NCBI RefSeq assembly: GCF_018143015.1
Contig: NC_054747.1
Location: 30,932,733 to 30,996,732, forward strand
Direction: 5' to 3'
Source of the DNA: Lytechinus variegatus
Taxonomy: Eukaryota; Echinodermata; Echinoidea; Temnopleuroida; Toxopneustidae
DNA: 64,000 nucleotides
In this document: positions 38,521-48,000 of the stretch, one piece after another
How positions within the stretch are numbered: position 1 is the first letter of the stretch
Layout: each line of letters begins with the position of its first letter
Program-made: the position numbers and the translations under genes
The notes under the pieces: model-generated
Databases searched by the model: none
What the model was told of the DNA's origin: nothing
The model's input: only the letters and a program-made list of their open reading frames with translations

Positions 38521-39049
38521 GTCGTAAGTAAATTATATGATGACCAGACGGTCTTTGTTAGTTGACATCACGAATTTAATTTCATCCGAGACTCGATTAT
38601 CTGTCTCCCTTCACAAATGCCGCAGAGTACCGGGGATGGCGGTGGGGGGGGGGGTTATATAGCCACCACTCCCTTTTTATAACCATGTGCAAAAACGTTT
38701 TAATAAACATATTGTGATCGTATGCCTGCTCAGACCCTTATACATTTCCGAGCTGATACAAGGGCTATGAATTGCTTTTAAAATAACAATTATTACCATT
38801 AAAGATATATAAAAAAAAACAGTTTTAGCACATTCTACAATTGATTTAAACTCGGGGGGGGGGGGGGGGATTTCCCTCCAGTAAAACATTTTAGCTCAAG
38901 AAATTGCATTATTAAATGTGTGTTATGCGTAAAGGTGATTCATATTTCTTTGTATCGGGAGTGATGAAAGACATAAACTTTGATACCAAACCATCTGTTA
39001 ATAATATAGTTCATAGCACCCCCCTCCTCTCTTTATAACGACCCTGTTA

Positions 39050-39266
39050 CACCCACAAATGTAATAATCGCCCACAAATGTAATAACGCCCACAAATGTA
39101 ATAACACTTTACCCACAAATGTAATAATTTTTGATCGCCCACAAATGTAATAACACTTTACCCACAAATGTAATAACGCCCACAAATGTAATAACACTTT
39201 ACCCACAAATGTAATAATGCACTTTACCCACAAATGTAATAATGACTTTACCTACAAATGTAATAA
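39050..39266 (+). repeat. Outer left tandem array, CCACAAATGTAATAA units
   Basis: About ten units; linkers alternate between CGC and CACTTTAC types. Inverted partner at 41170-41325. Confidence 0.9.
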
Positions 39267-39339
39267 ATTTGAAGTGATTTTTGGCGAATTCGTTCTAAAC
39301 TAATATCCTATAGTAATGCGTTCATATAGCACAGAAGTT

Positions 39340-39560
39340 CAAAGTCTTTTTTTCCAGACCCGGTTAATGAAATATTACAGTACAAGTCCAAGTCTTTTTC
39401 CAGACCCGGTTTTTCAAAATTATAATATACGTCCAAAGTCTTTTTACCAGACCCGGTTGTTTCAAAATTATAATATACGTCCAAAGTCTTTTTTCCAGAC
39501 CCGGTTAATTCAAAAATTATAATGCAAGTCCAAAGTTTTTTTTCAGACCCGGTCGTTTCA
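39340..39560 (-). repeat. Inner left array, AGTC-T(n)-CCAGACCCGG units
   Basis: About five units of TCTTTTTTCCAGACCCGGTT followed by a TTCAAAATTATAATA-type spacer. Inverted partner at 40741-41100. Confidence 0.9.
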
Positions 39561-39679
39561 AAAGTTATAATATACGTCGGTGAGGGGTAAAGACAACACT
39601 CTAAGCCCAAGCATTTTAAGTGGGTTTAATTTTGAAGATTGGTCTCAGCTGTCATTTTTTTCAATATTTCTTTATCTTA

Positions 39680-40670
39680 TAAATAACCGGGTCCAGACGA
39701 AAGACTAAGCATAATACTCATCTTATTCCACAAGAATAAGAATATGAGTCTTTTGTTTTTAGGATTGTTTAAATCATTTTTAAATCAGCGGGTCTGGAAT
39801 GAAGACAACGCTCTAAACGTGTGCTTTTCTACATGCATTGTCTTAATTTGGAGGATTGTTGGTTCTTAGATTCGTTGTTGGGGGTTGAGTTTTATTGATT
39901 TTTTATTCTTGAAATAATTGTGTCTGGAGGAAAGTCGATCTTCGACAATCGGTCTTCATGTTGTTCCACAGTAATTAGATTATTGGTTATTTGTTTTAAA
40001 ATATTTTTAAAAACTATTTTATTTTTCAAATAGTAACCAAGTCTGTATAAAGGATGTCTGCTTTACCCACGCGTTATTACAATGTTTTGTAGGGGTAGTA
40101 GTATTATTTTAAAAAAGACATATTTTTACTGGGTGAAACTTTGTAAATTTGGTCTTAGATTCGAAGTTTTTCAGTTACTTTTTTTTAATAGCCGGGTCTG
40201 GAGGAAAGAGTACGTTTTAAAACTCGTGTTATTCCACGAGAATAAGAATATAAGGTCTTATGTTAGAAGATTTTTTTCGTAACTGTTTTAGGTCTGGAAT
40301 AAAGACAACACTCTAAACCTCTTTTAAAACAGGTTTTTAGGTTGAAGGTTTGTTTGGTCTTAAACTTTGATTTTTTTTTTAATTCTTACTATTAGCGTTT
40401 TTTTGAAGAAAAAAATGGTCGGGCTGAAAGACTACGCTATATATCCAGCATTAATAAGATTATGGGGTCTTTATACTGTTTTTAAACTGTTATTCATAAT
40501 GTTTAAATAACAGGTAACCGGGTCTGGAGAAAAGACTACGCTTGATTCTCAATTTACTCTTAGTGCATATAATTATTCACAATATACACCGTATAAGTTG
40601 AAACAACAACAAAGACATTAATTCCACCAGTTTTAATTAACTGGGTCTGGAGAAAAGACTAAGCTCGATT
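39680..40670 (+). repeat. Central degenerate GGGTCTGGA...AAAGAC repeats
   Basis: Copies at about 39688, 39789, 39920, 40045, 40193, 40285, 40418, 40517 and 40645, all in plus orientation, often followed by ACTAAGC or ACTACGC, with AT-rich spacers. Confidence 0.7.
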
Positions 40671-40740
40671 CCCATTTTTTCCACAGGAATATCATTATCG
40701 TATCTTAGTTTGGACTTATATTATAAATTTTGAAATAACT

Positions 40741-41100
40741 GGGTCAGGAAAAAGACTTTGGACTTATTAAAATTCTTGAAACAACCGGGTCTGGAAAAAA
40801 GACTTTGGATTTATATTATAATTTTTGAAACAACCGGGTCTGGAAAAAAGACTTTGGATTTATATTATAATTTTTGAAACAACCGGGTCTGGAAAAAAAG
40901 ACTTTGGACTTATATCACAATTTTTTAAACAACCGGGTCTGGAAAAAAAGACTTTGGACTTTTATTATATTTTTTAAACAACCGGGTCTGGAAAAAAGAC
41001 TTTGGATTTATATTATAATTTTTGAAACAACCTGGTCTGGAAGAAAGACTTTGGACTTGTACTTTGATGTTTTATTAACCCGGTCTGAAAAAAAGACTTT
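40741..41100 (+). repeat. Inner right array, CCGGGTCTGGAAAAAAGACT units
   Basis: About eight units at 45-53-base spacing, with a TTGGATTTATATTATAATTT-type spacer. Confidence 0.9.
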
Positions 41101-41169
41101 GCACTTTTGTGCTATATGAACGCATTACTATAGGATTTTAGTTTAGAGCGGATTCGCCAGAAATCCCTT

Positions 41170-41325
41170 CAAATTTATTACATTTGTGGGTAAAGTCATT
41201 ATTACATTTGTGGGCGATCAAAAATTATTACATTTGTGGGTAAAGTGTTATTACATTTGTGGGCGTTATTACATTTGTGGGTAAAGTGTTATTACATTTG
41301 TGGGCGTTATTACATTTGTGGGTGC
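41170..41325 (-). repeat. Outer right tandem array, reversed CCACAAATGTAATAA units
   Basis: About seven units of TTATTACATTTGTGG followed by GTAAAGTG or GCG linkers. Confidence 0.9.
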
Positions 41326-41334
41326 AACAGACCC

Positions 41335-42390
41335 CCCCCCCCCCCCTTCTCACTCACCTATAAACACAACCTGCACAATTTGTATTATCCCGTCTCTCCC
41401 TCTAGCTTTCTTTTTCTCTCTCCCTTCCATTCTTATACTCTCTTCTCTCTCTCCCTCTCCCCGCTCTTTTTTCTTTCCCTCTCTCGCCCTTTGTTTCTCT
41501 CTCATTCCCTCTCTCCTTTTGTCTCTTCCTCCTTAAAGATAATTGACCAGAGTCTATGGCCCGTATTCTGAAGTCAGGTTTAACTAAAAGACCACGGTCT
41601 AACTCTGTGCTAAAATTATGAGAAGCCAAAAGTGTCACAATTTTTTATATAAAGTTGTATGATTCCTATGTTAACTATGCTCTTTCCTGATTCATTGAAG
41701 GTGAAGACAATTATGAAAGATTTGAGAGACAAATGAACTGAAATATGATACCTCTACTGTTTGTGATTTACGTACCAATTGGCTATTCATACTTAAACCA
41801 CAACTTGAGTCAAGTTAAACACGACTTCAGAATACGAGCCTTTAACGAGAAGTTCTGGGTCTCATCTGACAATGTTACGATTGATCCGATCAATCGCAAC
41901 TATGGACGGCCAGCAAGGTCAACATCTATTATGCATGTTTGTTCAAAATATTTTCTATCTATGATGTATATTCATGCAGACATTGTTTTCTTGAAAATTC
42001 ACTGTGCTTCTCTTTGTTTACAAAGGACACTGCAAATTTCTGTTAGAAAAAATTATGGCATTGATGGATTTCCATAGAGTTATGATTGATTGGATCAATC
42101 GTAACTCTTTGTAAGACGGGCCCCTGATCTGCTTAACTAGCATGAACCCCATCTGAACCAGTGATGTGTGACTGTCCCCTTAGTCTATAACAAACCCACA
42201 CAGACACTCTTACTTACAATAGAAGGAATAATTAATTTTAATACAAAAAACATTGGAGGGCTCCTTCCACTAAGACACATTTAAAAACACATCATTTAAA
42301 GTCAAAGAAATAGAGGATAAGAATGAACTTAAGAAAGCAATGAAACACTATGCTACGGTCACACAAACAAAACCAACTACATGTACATAC
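41335..42390. other. Intergenic with a CT-rich tract and MITE-like ends
   Basis: A C run at 41331-41346 and a CT-rich tract at 41390-41535. 42075-42125 ends GTAACTCTTTGTAAGACGGG, like a MITE terminus of the 14224 type. No gene is seen. Confidence 0.5.
41558..41840. mobile_element. Inverted-repeat element with GGCCCGTATTCTGAAGTC ends
   Basis: GGCCCGTATTCTGAAGTCAG at the left and GACTTCAGAATACGAGCC at the right (one mismatch over 18 bases); inner GTTTAACT / AGTTAAAC also pair. About 283 bp, no clear target duplication. A lone related end, GGCCCATATTCTGAA, is at 44215. Confidence 0.75.
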
Positions 42391-42767
42391 GGTTTATTTT
42401 CAGTTGGTCTAATGCCAATTCGTCCAATTACCAACTCATCTAATATCAACTGGTCTACCATCAGTTTGTCTACTATCAACATGGTCGAATTGCCATTTGG
42501 CCCACTCACCATTTCGTCTACTAACCATTTTGTGCAATAGCCAGTTGGTCTAATTGGACGAAGTGTTAACTGGGTGAAATGAAATGGGTATTAGACTAAC
42601 TGGTTATGAGACAAAATGGTCATAGACGAAATGATGATTAGACAAAGTGATTCTTGGACCAAATAGTTGTTAGACAAAATGTTTAAGGACAGAATGGCAT
42701 TTGACCAAATGAAGGTAGACCATGTGATGAGTGGACGAGTTGGCAATAGACAAATTGGCATTTTACC
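42391..42767 (-). mobile_element. Foldback-like element, copy 2 of the 17914 family
   Basis: 377 bp made almost entirely of degenerate units such as TGGTCTAATGCCAATTCGTC, AATTACCAACTCATCTAAT and, in the right half, reversed units like AGACGAAATGATGATTAGAC. The left end GGTTTATTTTCAGTTGGTCT and the right end (reversed) GGTAAAATGCCAATTTGTCT match the ends of the 17914 copy in opposite orientation. Confidence 0.8.
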
Positions 42768-43254
42768 CTCCATGCCGACCAATGGTATGCCTTTGGTAAT
42801 TATGTGATAAATTCAGTCAGTCTGGAGTTAATTTCACTTGTGTAACTGCATCATTTGTGTGAATCCATTGCATTTGTTTGGGTTATTGTCAATTATCATG
42901 TGTTAACAAACAACAACTGCTAGTCTGCTATTAGTGATCTAAAACAGTTTTGATATTGCCATTTTGGGATATTTAGAAAGAAATGAATCTACTGAAGTGA
43001 GGGTGAAACATAATAGAGCAAGCTAAACCGAAAAGAAAAATTGATTTAATAAAGAACAGAGAGGAATCTATTTACACTTTCAGAGAAATCAACAGGATAG
43101 TGAAGGTGGAATGCAATATACACAGTGAGTTACAAAGAAAAACAATTTCTAATCAAATTCTTTCTTGGAAATACTTGTGGTCATACAATTTGCTTGTAAG
43201 TCTTGGATCACAAAAAAGGGGGCTCCAGTTAAAGTCTCTGGATCAATTAGCTCA

Positions 43255-43260
43255 TTTATT
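43255..43260 (-). promoter_or_regulatory. Possible poly(A) signal AATAAA for U2AF1
   Basis: An AATAAA hexamer on the minus strand lies about 1.6 kb downstream of the U2AF1 stop. It is the first clear canonical hexamer noticed on that strand; an ATTAAA variant lies nearer, at 43715-43720. Which one is used cannot be told from sequence alone. Confidence 0.25.
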
Positions 43261-43602
43261 TGATAGTACTTGCAGTGAGTAATATTGCTTGCCATAATTG
43301 ATTACCTTTGGGGTCATAAAGAGAAAGGTTTTCAACTACGTTTTGAACAGTCCTAAAATAGCAATCTTTAAAAATGTGGAACAATTTGCAATGCGATACC
43401 AAGAAAATTATTCCAGACTTGAGATAACAGGGACTTTTAAAAGTCAAAACAAGTTTAAAAGCAGTAGAATCAGAAGCCAAACATACTTCTAATAATATCA
43501 ACTGTCCAACTTGAATTTGCACATGTGAACAATTGTATCATAAGCTAATGAACTCCAAAGGCAACATAACAAATGTATGAGAGCCATCTTTTAGCAAGAA
43601 TT

Positions 43603-43688
43603 CTGCTCAGTGCCTTTGGCGACTTATCCTCCCATTACTTACTACAACGGTGAATGCAAACAAAGCCGCTATGTAAGGCACTGAGCAG
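43603..43688. repeat. Hairpin with 14-bp perfect stem
   Basis: CTGCTCAGTGCCTT (43603-43616) and AAGGCACTGAGCAG (43675-43688), loop of 58 bases. It could be a tiny MITE or lie in the U2AF1 3' UTR. Confidence 0.8.
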
Positions 43689-44849
43689 GACTACTAAACG
43701 ATGTTACAATTTTTTTTAATAATACATAATGCCACTCTCTGAACATAGCAAATTAAAATACTTTCTCTCAAAGAGTTGGCCATTCTTTTAGATGGCATGG
43801 ATATGAAAATCCTTTGAAACCTTTCCTCTTCTTCCAACTATTGTGATGGAATTGACGGAACTGAATTTGTGCTTTTAAATCTATAGTGCTTGGTACAAAT
43901 ATTCTTCTATAGTTACAACAGTAATATTGAAGGTCTGAGATAACTTTTTGATTCAAACACTTTAAAGGAGGAAATTTGTTTTTTTTTGTACAATACGTTT
44001 GTTTAGAATAATCCATTTTATAGCTCATAGGTCTATTTTCCAAAGAAAGAACATTGCAGCATTTCAGGGTTAATCAATGTCTGTCGTAACTAGACCGTAA
44101 CATATACAAACACGGTAAGAATGAAAATCGATTTTTCCTTGATGTTTCAGGCTACAAGCAGGGTGCCAGTATAACACTATCATTGAATCATCAAACAAAT
44201 GACCTCTCACAGTGGCCCATATTCTGAACTTAGATTTAAATTGAACCATGGTCTAGGTGTGTGATTAAACTATGGAAAGCCAAAAGATGTAGAAAAAAAA
44301 TTGCTTACACAATATCTCTATCAAGTCTGCTGGGCTCTTCCCCTTTGATTGCATGGGGAATAAACTCCTTTAGTTATTATTCCAAGACAGTTACAATAAT
44401 TTGATGAAATGAACATCTACTGTGACACACTAGGCAACCAATTAAACCTCAGATCGCAGACGCCACTTAGAATTGACACGAAAGCCTGAGAACCATGTCA
44501 AATGAGAGCCTGAAAATAAATTGCTTAGCCCGGATTGAGGCTTACCGGTAATTAAACCTGAAAAGTGACTTCCTCATTCAGATTTGGACCATGGCTAATG
44601 ATAATCCAGTATTGAAAATATGGGTCAATATGATTGATACCTTGGCATAGGGCACGAAAGCCAAATCAATACTTGAATGTGAATCAGGCGATAAAGATTC
44701 ATCTTACATATCAAGTTCAACATGTAAAATAGGGGAAAAATAATCTTAGGAGGTGACCATACTGATCCCTTGTGCCTTATTGTCCCATCCCTCGACTTTG
44801 GCTGACTCTGAATCACAACAAGGCTCCAAAAATAAAATGACAAAATACA

Positions 44850-45054
44850 TTAAAAACGACCGGATCTCTCCCTCTCTCTATACCTATCGTCTCTCCCTCG
44901 GCTTCGACTCCGGGATCGTGATCGGCGCTTGGGTGACCTGGATCTGCTTCGGCTGCGCTTCTTGCGCTTTCGGCGGCCGTAGAGTTCGCGACGGAGCTCC
45001 CTGGAGATGGGTTTGAGATGCATGAAGTTGCAGAATCCTCCACGGGTACATTCA
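44850..45054 (-). CDS. U2AF1: U2AF1 coding exon 5 (zinc finger 2 and RS domain)
   Basis: This terminal exon completes the second finger with [12 protein letters not shown], continues with [16 protein letters not shown], and ends in a basic RS/SR tract followed by [10 protein letters not shown] and TAA. The exon is clearly GC-richer than its surroundings because of Arg and Ser codons. The open frames on the opposite strand at 44753-45016 and in the shifted minus frame at 44813-45169 are shadows of it. Confidence 0.95.
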
Positions 45055-48000
45055 CTAAGAGGAAATATAAGAAAGGGTGGATAGAAACATGAATTAAAAG
45101 AGACAAGAAAGTAGTTGCAGTAAACACTGATTTCACAAGAAAGTCAGTAAAACCAATATTAACTGTCACAATGTCATCATGGATCTAGATCTGGAAGTTA
45201 GTTACACAAATTGAACTTAGTGAAATCATAAAAACTAAGCTGAATGGCAATCACACTGATAGGGGATGGTGAATTATTATTACTTGGAAAAAGACCCAAC
45301 ATCGTGCTTGAAATTTATGCAGGTTTTGCTAATTTCTAGGTAATTACATAAATTAATCCAGAATCCATTAGCACATTATTTTTATTGTACAAATAGGCTA
45401 AATACGAACACGTGGATAGTCATTTGATTGGAATCTGTACAAACTCATTTTTAATATTAATACCACAACTGGCATTTATATGTAAATTGTGTGCTATATA
45501 CTGTTAATCATTTCAACCTCTTGGTTGGTTGATGAAAAGACCTGTTGACAATACCATCTCACTTTATTCAAACATGATACAAATAAGATGAATGTGGTAA
45601 TAGAGAAAATGAATACCTACACATGTGCCAGAGAAATTCTATTTTGAAATTGGATACTATAATTCATTGCTCTATTTCATCCCTTCTGACACCTTTTACC
45701 TCATGACTAATCAGATATTACTAATCAATATGCATGCATGACTATAAAGTTTGAAATAGATCAGTCAATTGGTTTTTTAGTTATCACAAGAAAGAAAGAA
45801 AAAAACGGATTGGCTGACTATCCCAAGACAAAAGCATGATGCCTCCACAACGACCTACATGGGCAGACTCGCAGAGGCAGGAAAATCGACTCTTAAAAGC
45901 TCATCATCTGTCTTTTATTTCTTTGACAATTACTTACTATTAATCTGTTGCATACTGGAACTAATTTGTTATTGTACAAAATCTATGAGAATTGCAGAAT
46001 CTAAAGTCAACAGGTTTAAAAATCCATTGATTGCCCTGGTGAGGCTTTAAAACTTCAAACTTACCCCATCTCGTACTGACGGCAGCAAGCTTCCCTAAAG
46101 TCTGTGACAGGTGAAAGCTCAGCTCTGATTGGTTGACGGTTGAACCAACGATTGTTCAAATCTTCCACTGCTTTCTCTGCATCCTCTTCATAGCGGAACT
46201 GAGGAATAACAATAAGAATTTCGTTAATTCTTTGCACAACAAATATTCTTCCGAGGGAGTGATCATAAAACAATTCATGACTGAATATTTTCTTTGGATC
46301 TTGCTTTACTTGTGGCTTATTGCACAATGAATACTGGTTAACATAGTAATACTTATAATAATAATTGGCATTTATATAGCACTTTATCAATCTACGACTG
46401 CTCAAAGCACTTCAAAAGTATTATTACCCGGTCACTGTATTCATAGAATGATACATTTCATTGTTTATAATGACCTCTGTGAATTACCTTTGACCTCAGG
46501 GCCCAAAAATATACTCGGATCAACATCACTGCATGCCTAATAGAGTTCAAGTTGAGTCATAAAACAATCCATTAGTTATTGTGAGAACATGATAATTTCC
46601 AGAATACACAGGTAATGACTTCAAACCCCAAAGACTAGTCGGATCGTTATCGCCGAACTTTATTTTCATATTTCTTTCTGGAGTTTTATTTTGACTTTTG
46701 TTGCTGGGCTTTATAGCAGAGTTGTTGATTATCTTTGCTGAACTTAATTGACAAATTTTGTTCCTGGCTTTTATTTTTTTATACTTTTTTCTGCATGGCT
46801 TTATTGCAGAGTTGTTGCTGAGGTTCTGGTACAACGTCTCAACAGATCTGACTTACCTTGACATAAACGTTACCAACCAGATGATCGCCGAGGTTGTCAC
46901 AGACGTTCATCTCCTCAATCTCACCGTACTTCTGCTCCATCTCCGTGAAAACTTCCTCAAAGAAATCATCAAAATGCTGCTGGACCTCAACGTCACTCAG
47001 GTTGGATTGGTCTACTACGACACAAAAATAAAGATCAATGCAGTGTAACACTTAGCCTTTAGGAAATTCATTGTCTGATGGGATATTCATGTTAGTAGTC
47101 AATGACTGAAAGGGAGACTAATAATTTTTTTTTTATTAAAGTCAAATTGATTCATGGGGAAAGAAATACTTTTTCAGCCAGGCACACTCCTAAATTCGAG
47201 CCGTAGAGGCAGAATATAAAGGGCAAATTATGAGTCTGATGCAGTTGCATGAAATGCCAGCAATACATCTGATTAGAAAAACGCAGTCACTGCCTCCACA
47301 TTCCTGTTTTGCATTAGTTGCTTTTTTCTTTTTAACCAAACCGTATATATTTTGCAACGAAAAAACTGCCATCAGACATTTATGCAGTCTTCAACATAAA
47401 AATTTTCTCACATTTAGCGTAACAGCCAAGATGATAATCTGCCTCTGCCTACACAATATAAAGCCTGAAAAAGACCGAGATGAAATAAGCAGTCAGGGCC
47501 TGATATCGGGCAAATGACTGTCATATCTGCAGCTCAACAGCCTTTATACCGATTGCTAAATACTTACCCATTCCCGTAGTGCCTCCATCAGCTGACTGTG
47601 CTGTGTTTGCCGGGTTGTGATAGATGTTCTGGATCACGATGGTCTGGCTGAACGTGGGTTTGTTGTGGAGGCGGGAACAACGATCTCCATGGCGACAAGC
47701 TCCGATCTTGAAATAGAAGGAGCAGTTGACTCTGTAGGGAAAGATGATTAGAATGGGGGTCAGTGAAAGAAATACATAATCACCAAACAATTGAGGTTTT
47801 TCTAATATGAACTGAATAAAGAGCCTGAATAAAACTTTGCAGCACTATATGTCTTTGATAATCCTATTTCATAGTTCATTTAATGAATTTTCTTTCCATT
47901 CAGAAGGAAAAAGGTATATTTAATGTGCAAAAACCTATTCACAAAACTGTGGGAAATCTAGCATCAACAGAAACCAAAATGGCTGTTGTTCATTCTATGA

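Larger units (their letters stand above)
35687..39039. other. Intergenic with (GAT)n and G/C runs
   Basis: No supported gene. The 94-codon frame at 37398-37682 (plus, ATG start) has no recognised motif. Simple repeats: (GAT)n at 37959-38136, C run at 38231-38244, G runs at 38644-38654 and 38855-38869. Confidence 0.5.
39045..41329. mobile_element. 2.3-kb foldback-type element with tandem-repeat arms
   Basis: The ends are TGTTACACCCACAAATG and, reversed, TGTTGCACCCACAAATG, flanked by GACCC on both sides (39040-39044, 41330-41334), a likely 5-bp target duplication. The outer left arm (39050-39266) has about ten units of CCACAAATGTAATAA with alternating CGCC or CACTTTAC linkers; the outer right arm (41170-41325) has about seven reversed units. 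The inner arms carry a second repeat, CCGGGTCTGGAAAAAAGACT on the right (about eight units, 40741-41100, every 45-53 bases) and its reverse on the left (about five units, 39340-39560). The middle holds roughly nine degenerate copies of the same motif, 90-150 bases apart. No transposase-like protein is visible. Confidence 0.85.
42768..44849. other. 3' flank or long 3' UTR of U2AF1
   Basis: No gene recognised. It holds the 43603 hairpin and a lone inverted-repeat end at 44215. Possible poly(A) hexamers are noted separately. Confidence 0.5.
45055..47567 (-). other. U2AF1: U2AF1 introns 2-4 with a SINE-like tail
   Basis: This span covers introns 4 (45055-46064), 3 (46199-46856) and 2 (47012-47567) and the two exons between them. 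Apart from the SINE-like 3' tail near 46345 nothing recognisable is present. Confidence 0.7.

Noticed and set aside
39050..41325. A CRISPR array, suggested by regularly spaced repeats
   Set aside because: The repeats are degenerate, their spacers are themselves repetitive, they are mirrored in two arms, and the genome is eukaryotic.
44753..45169. Open frames overlapping U2AF1 exon 5
   Set aside because: They are shadows of the GC-rich RS-domain exon in other frames or on the other strand.
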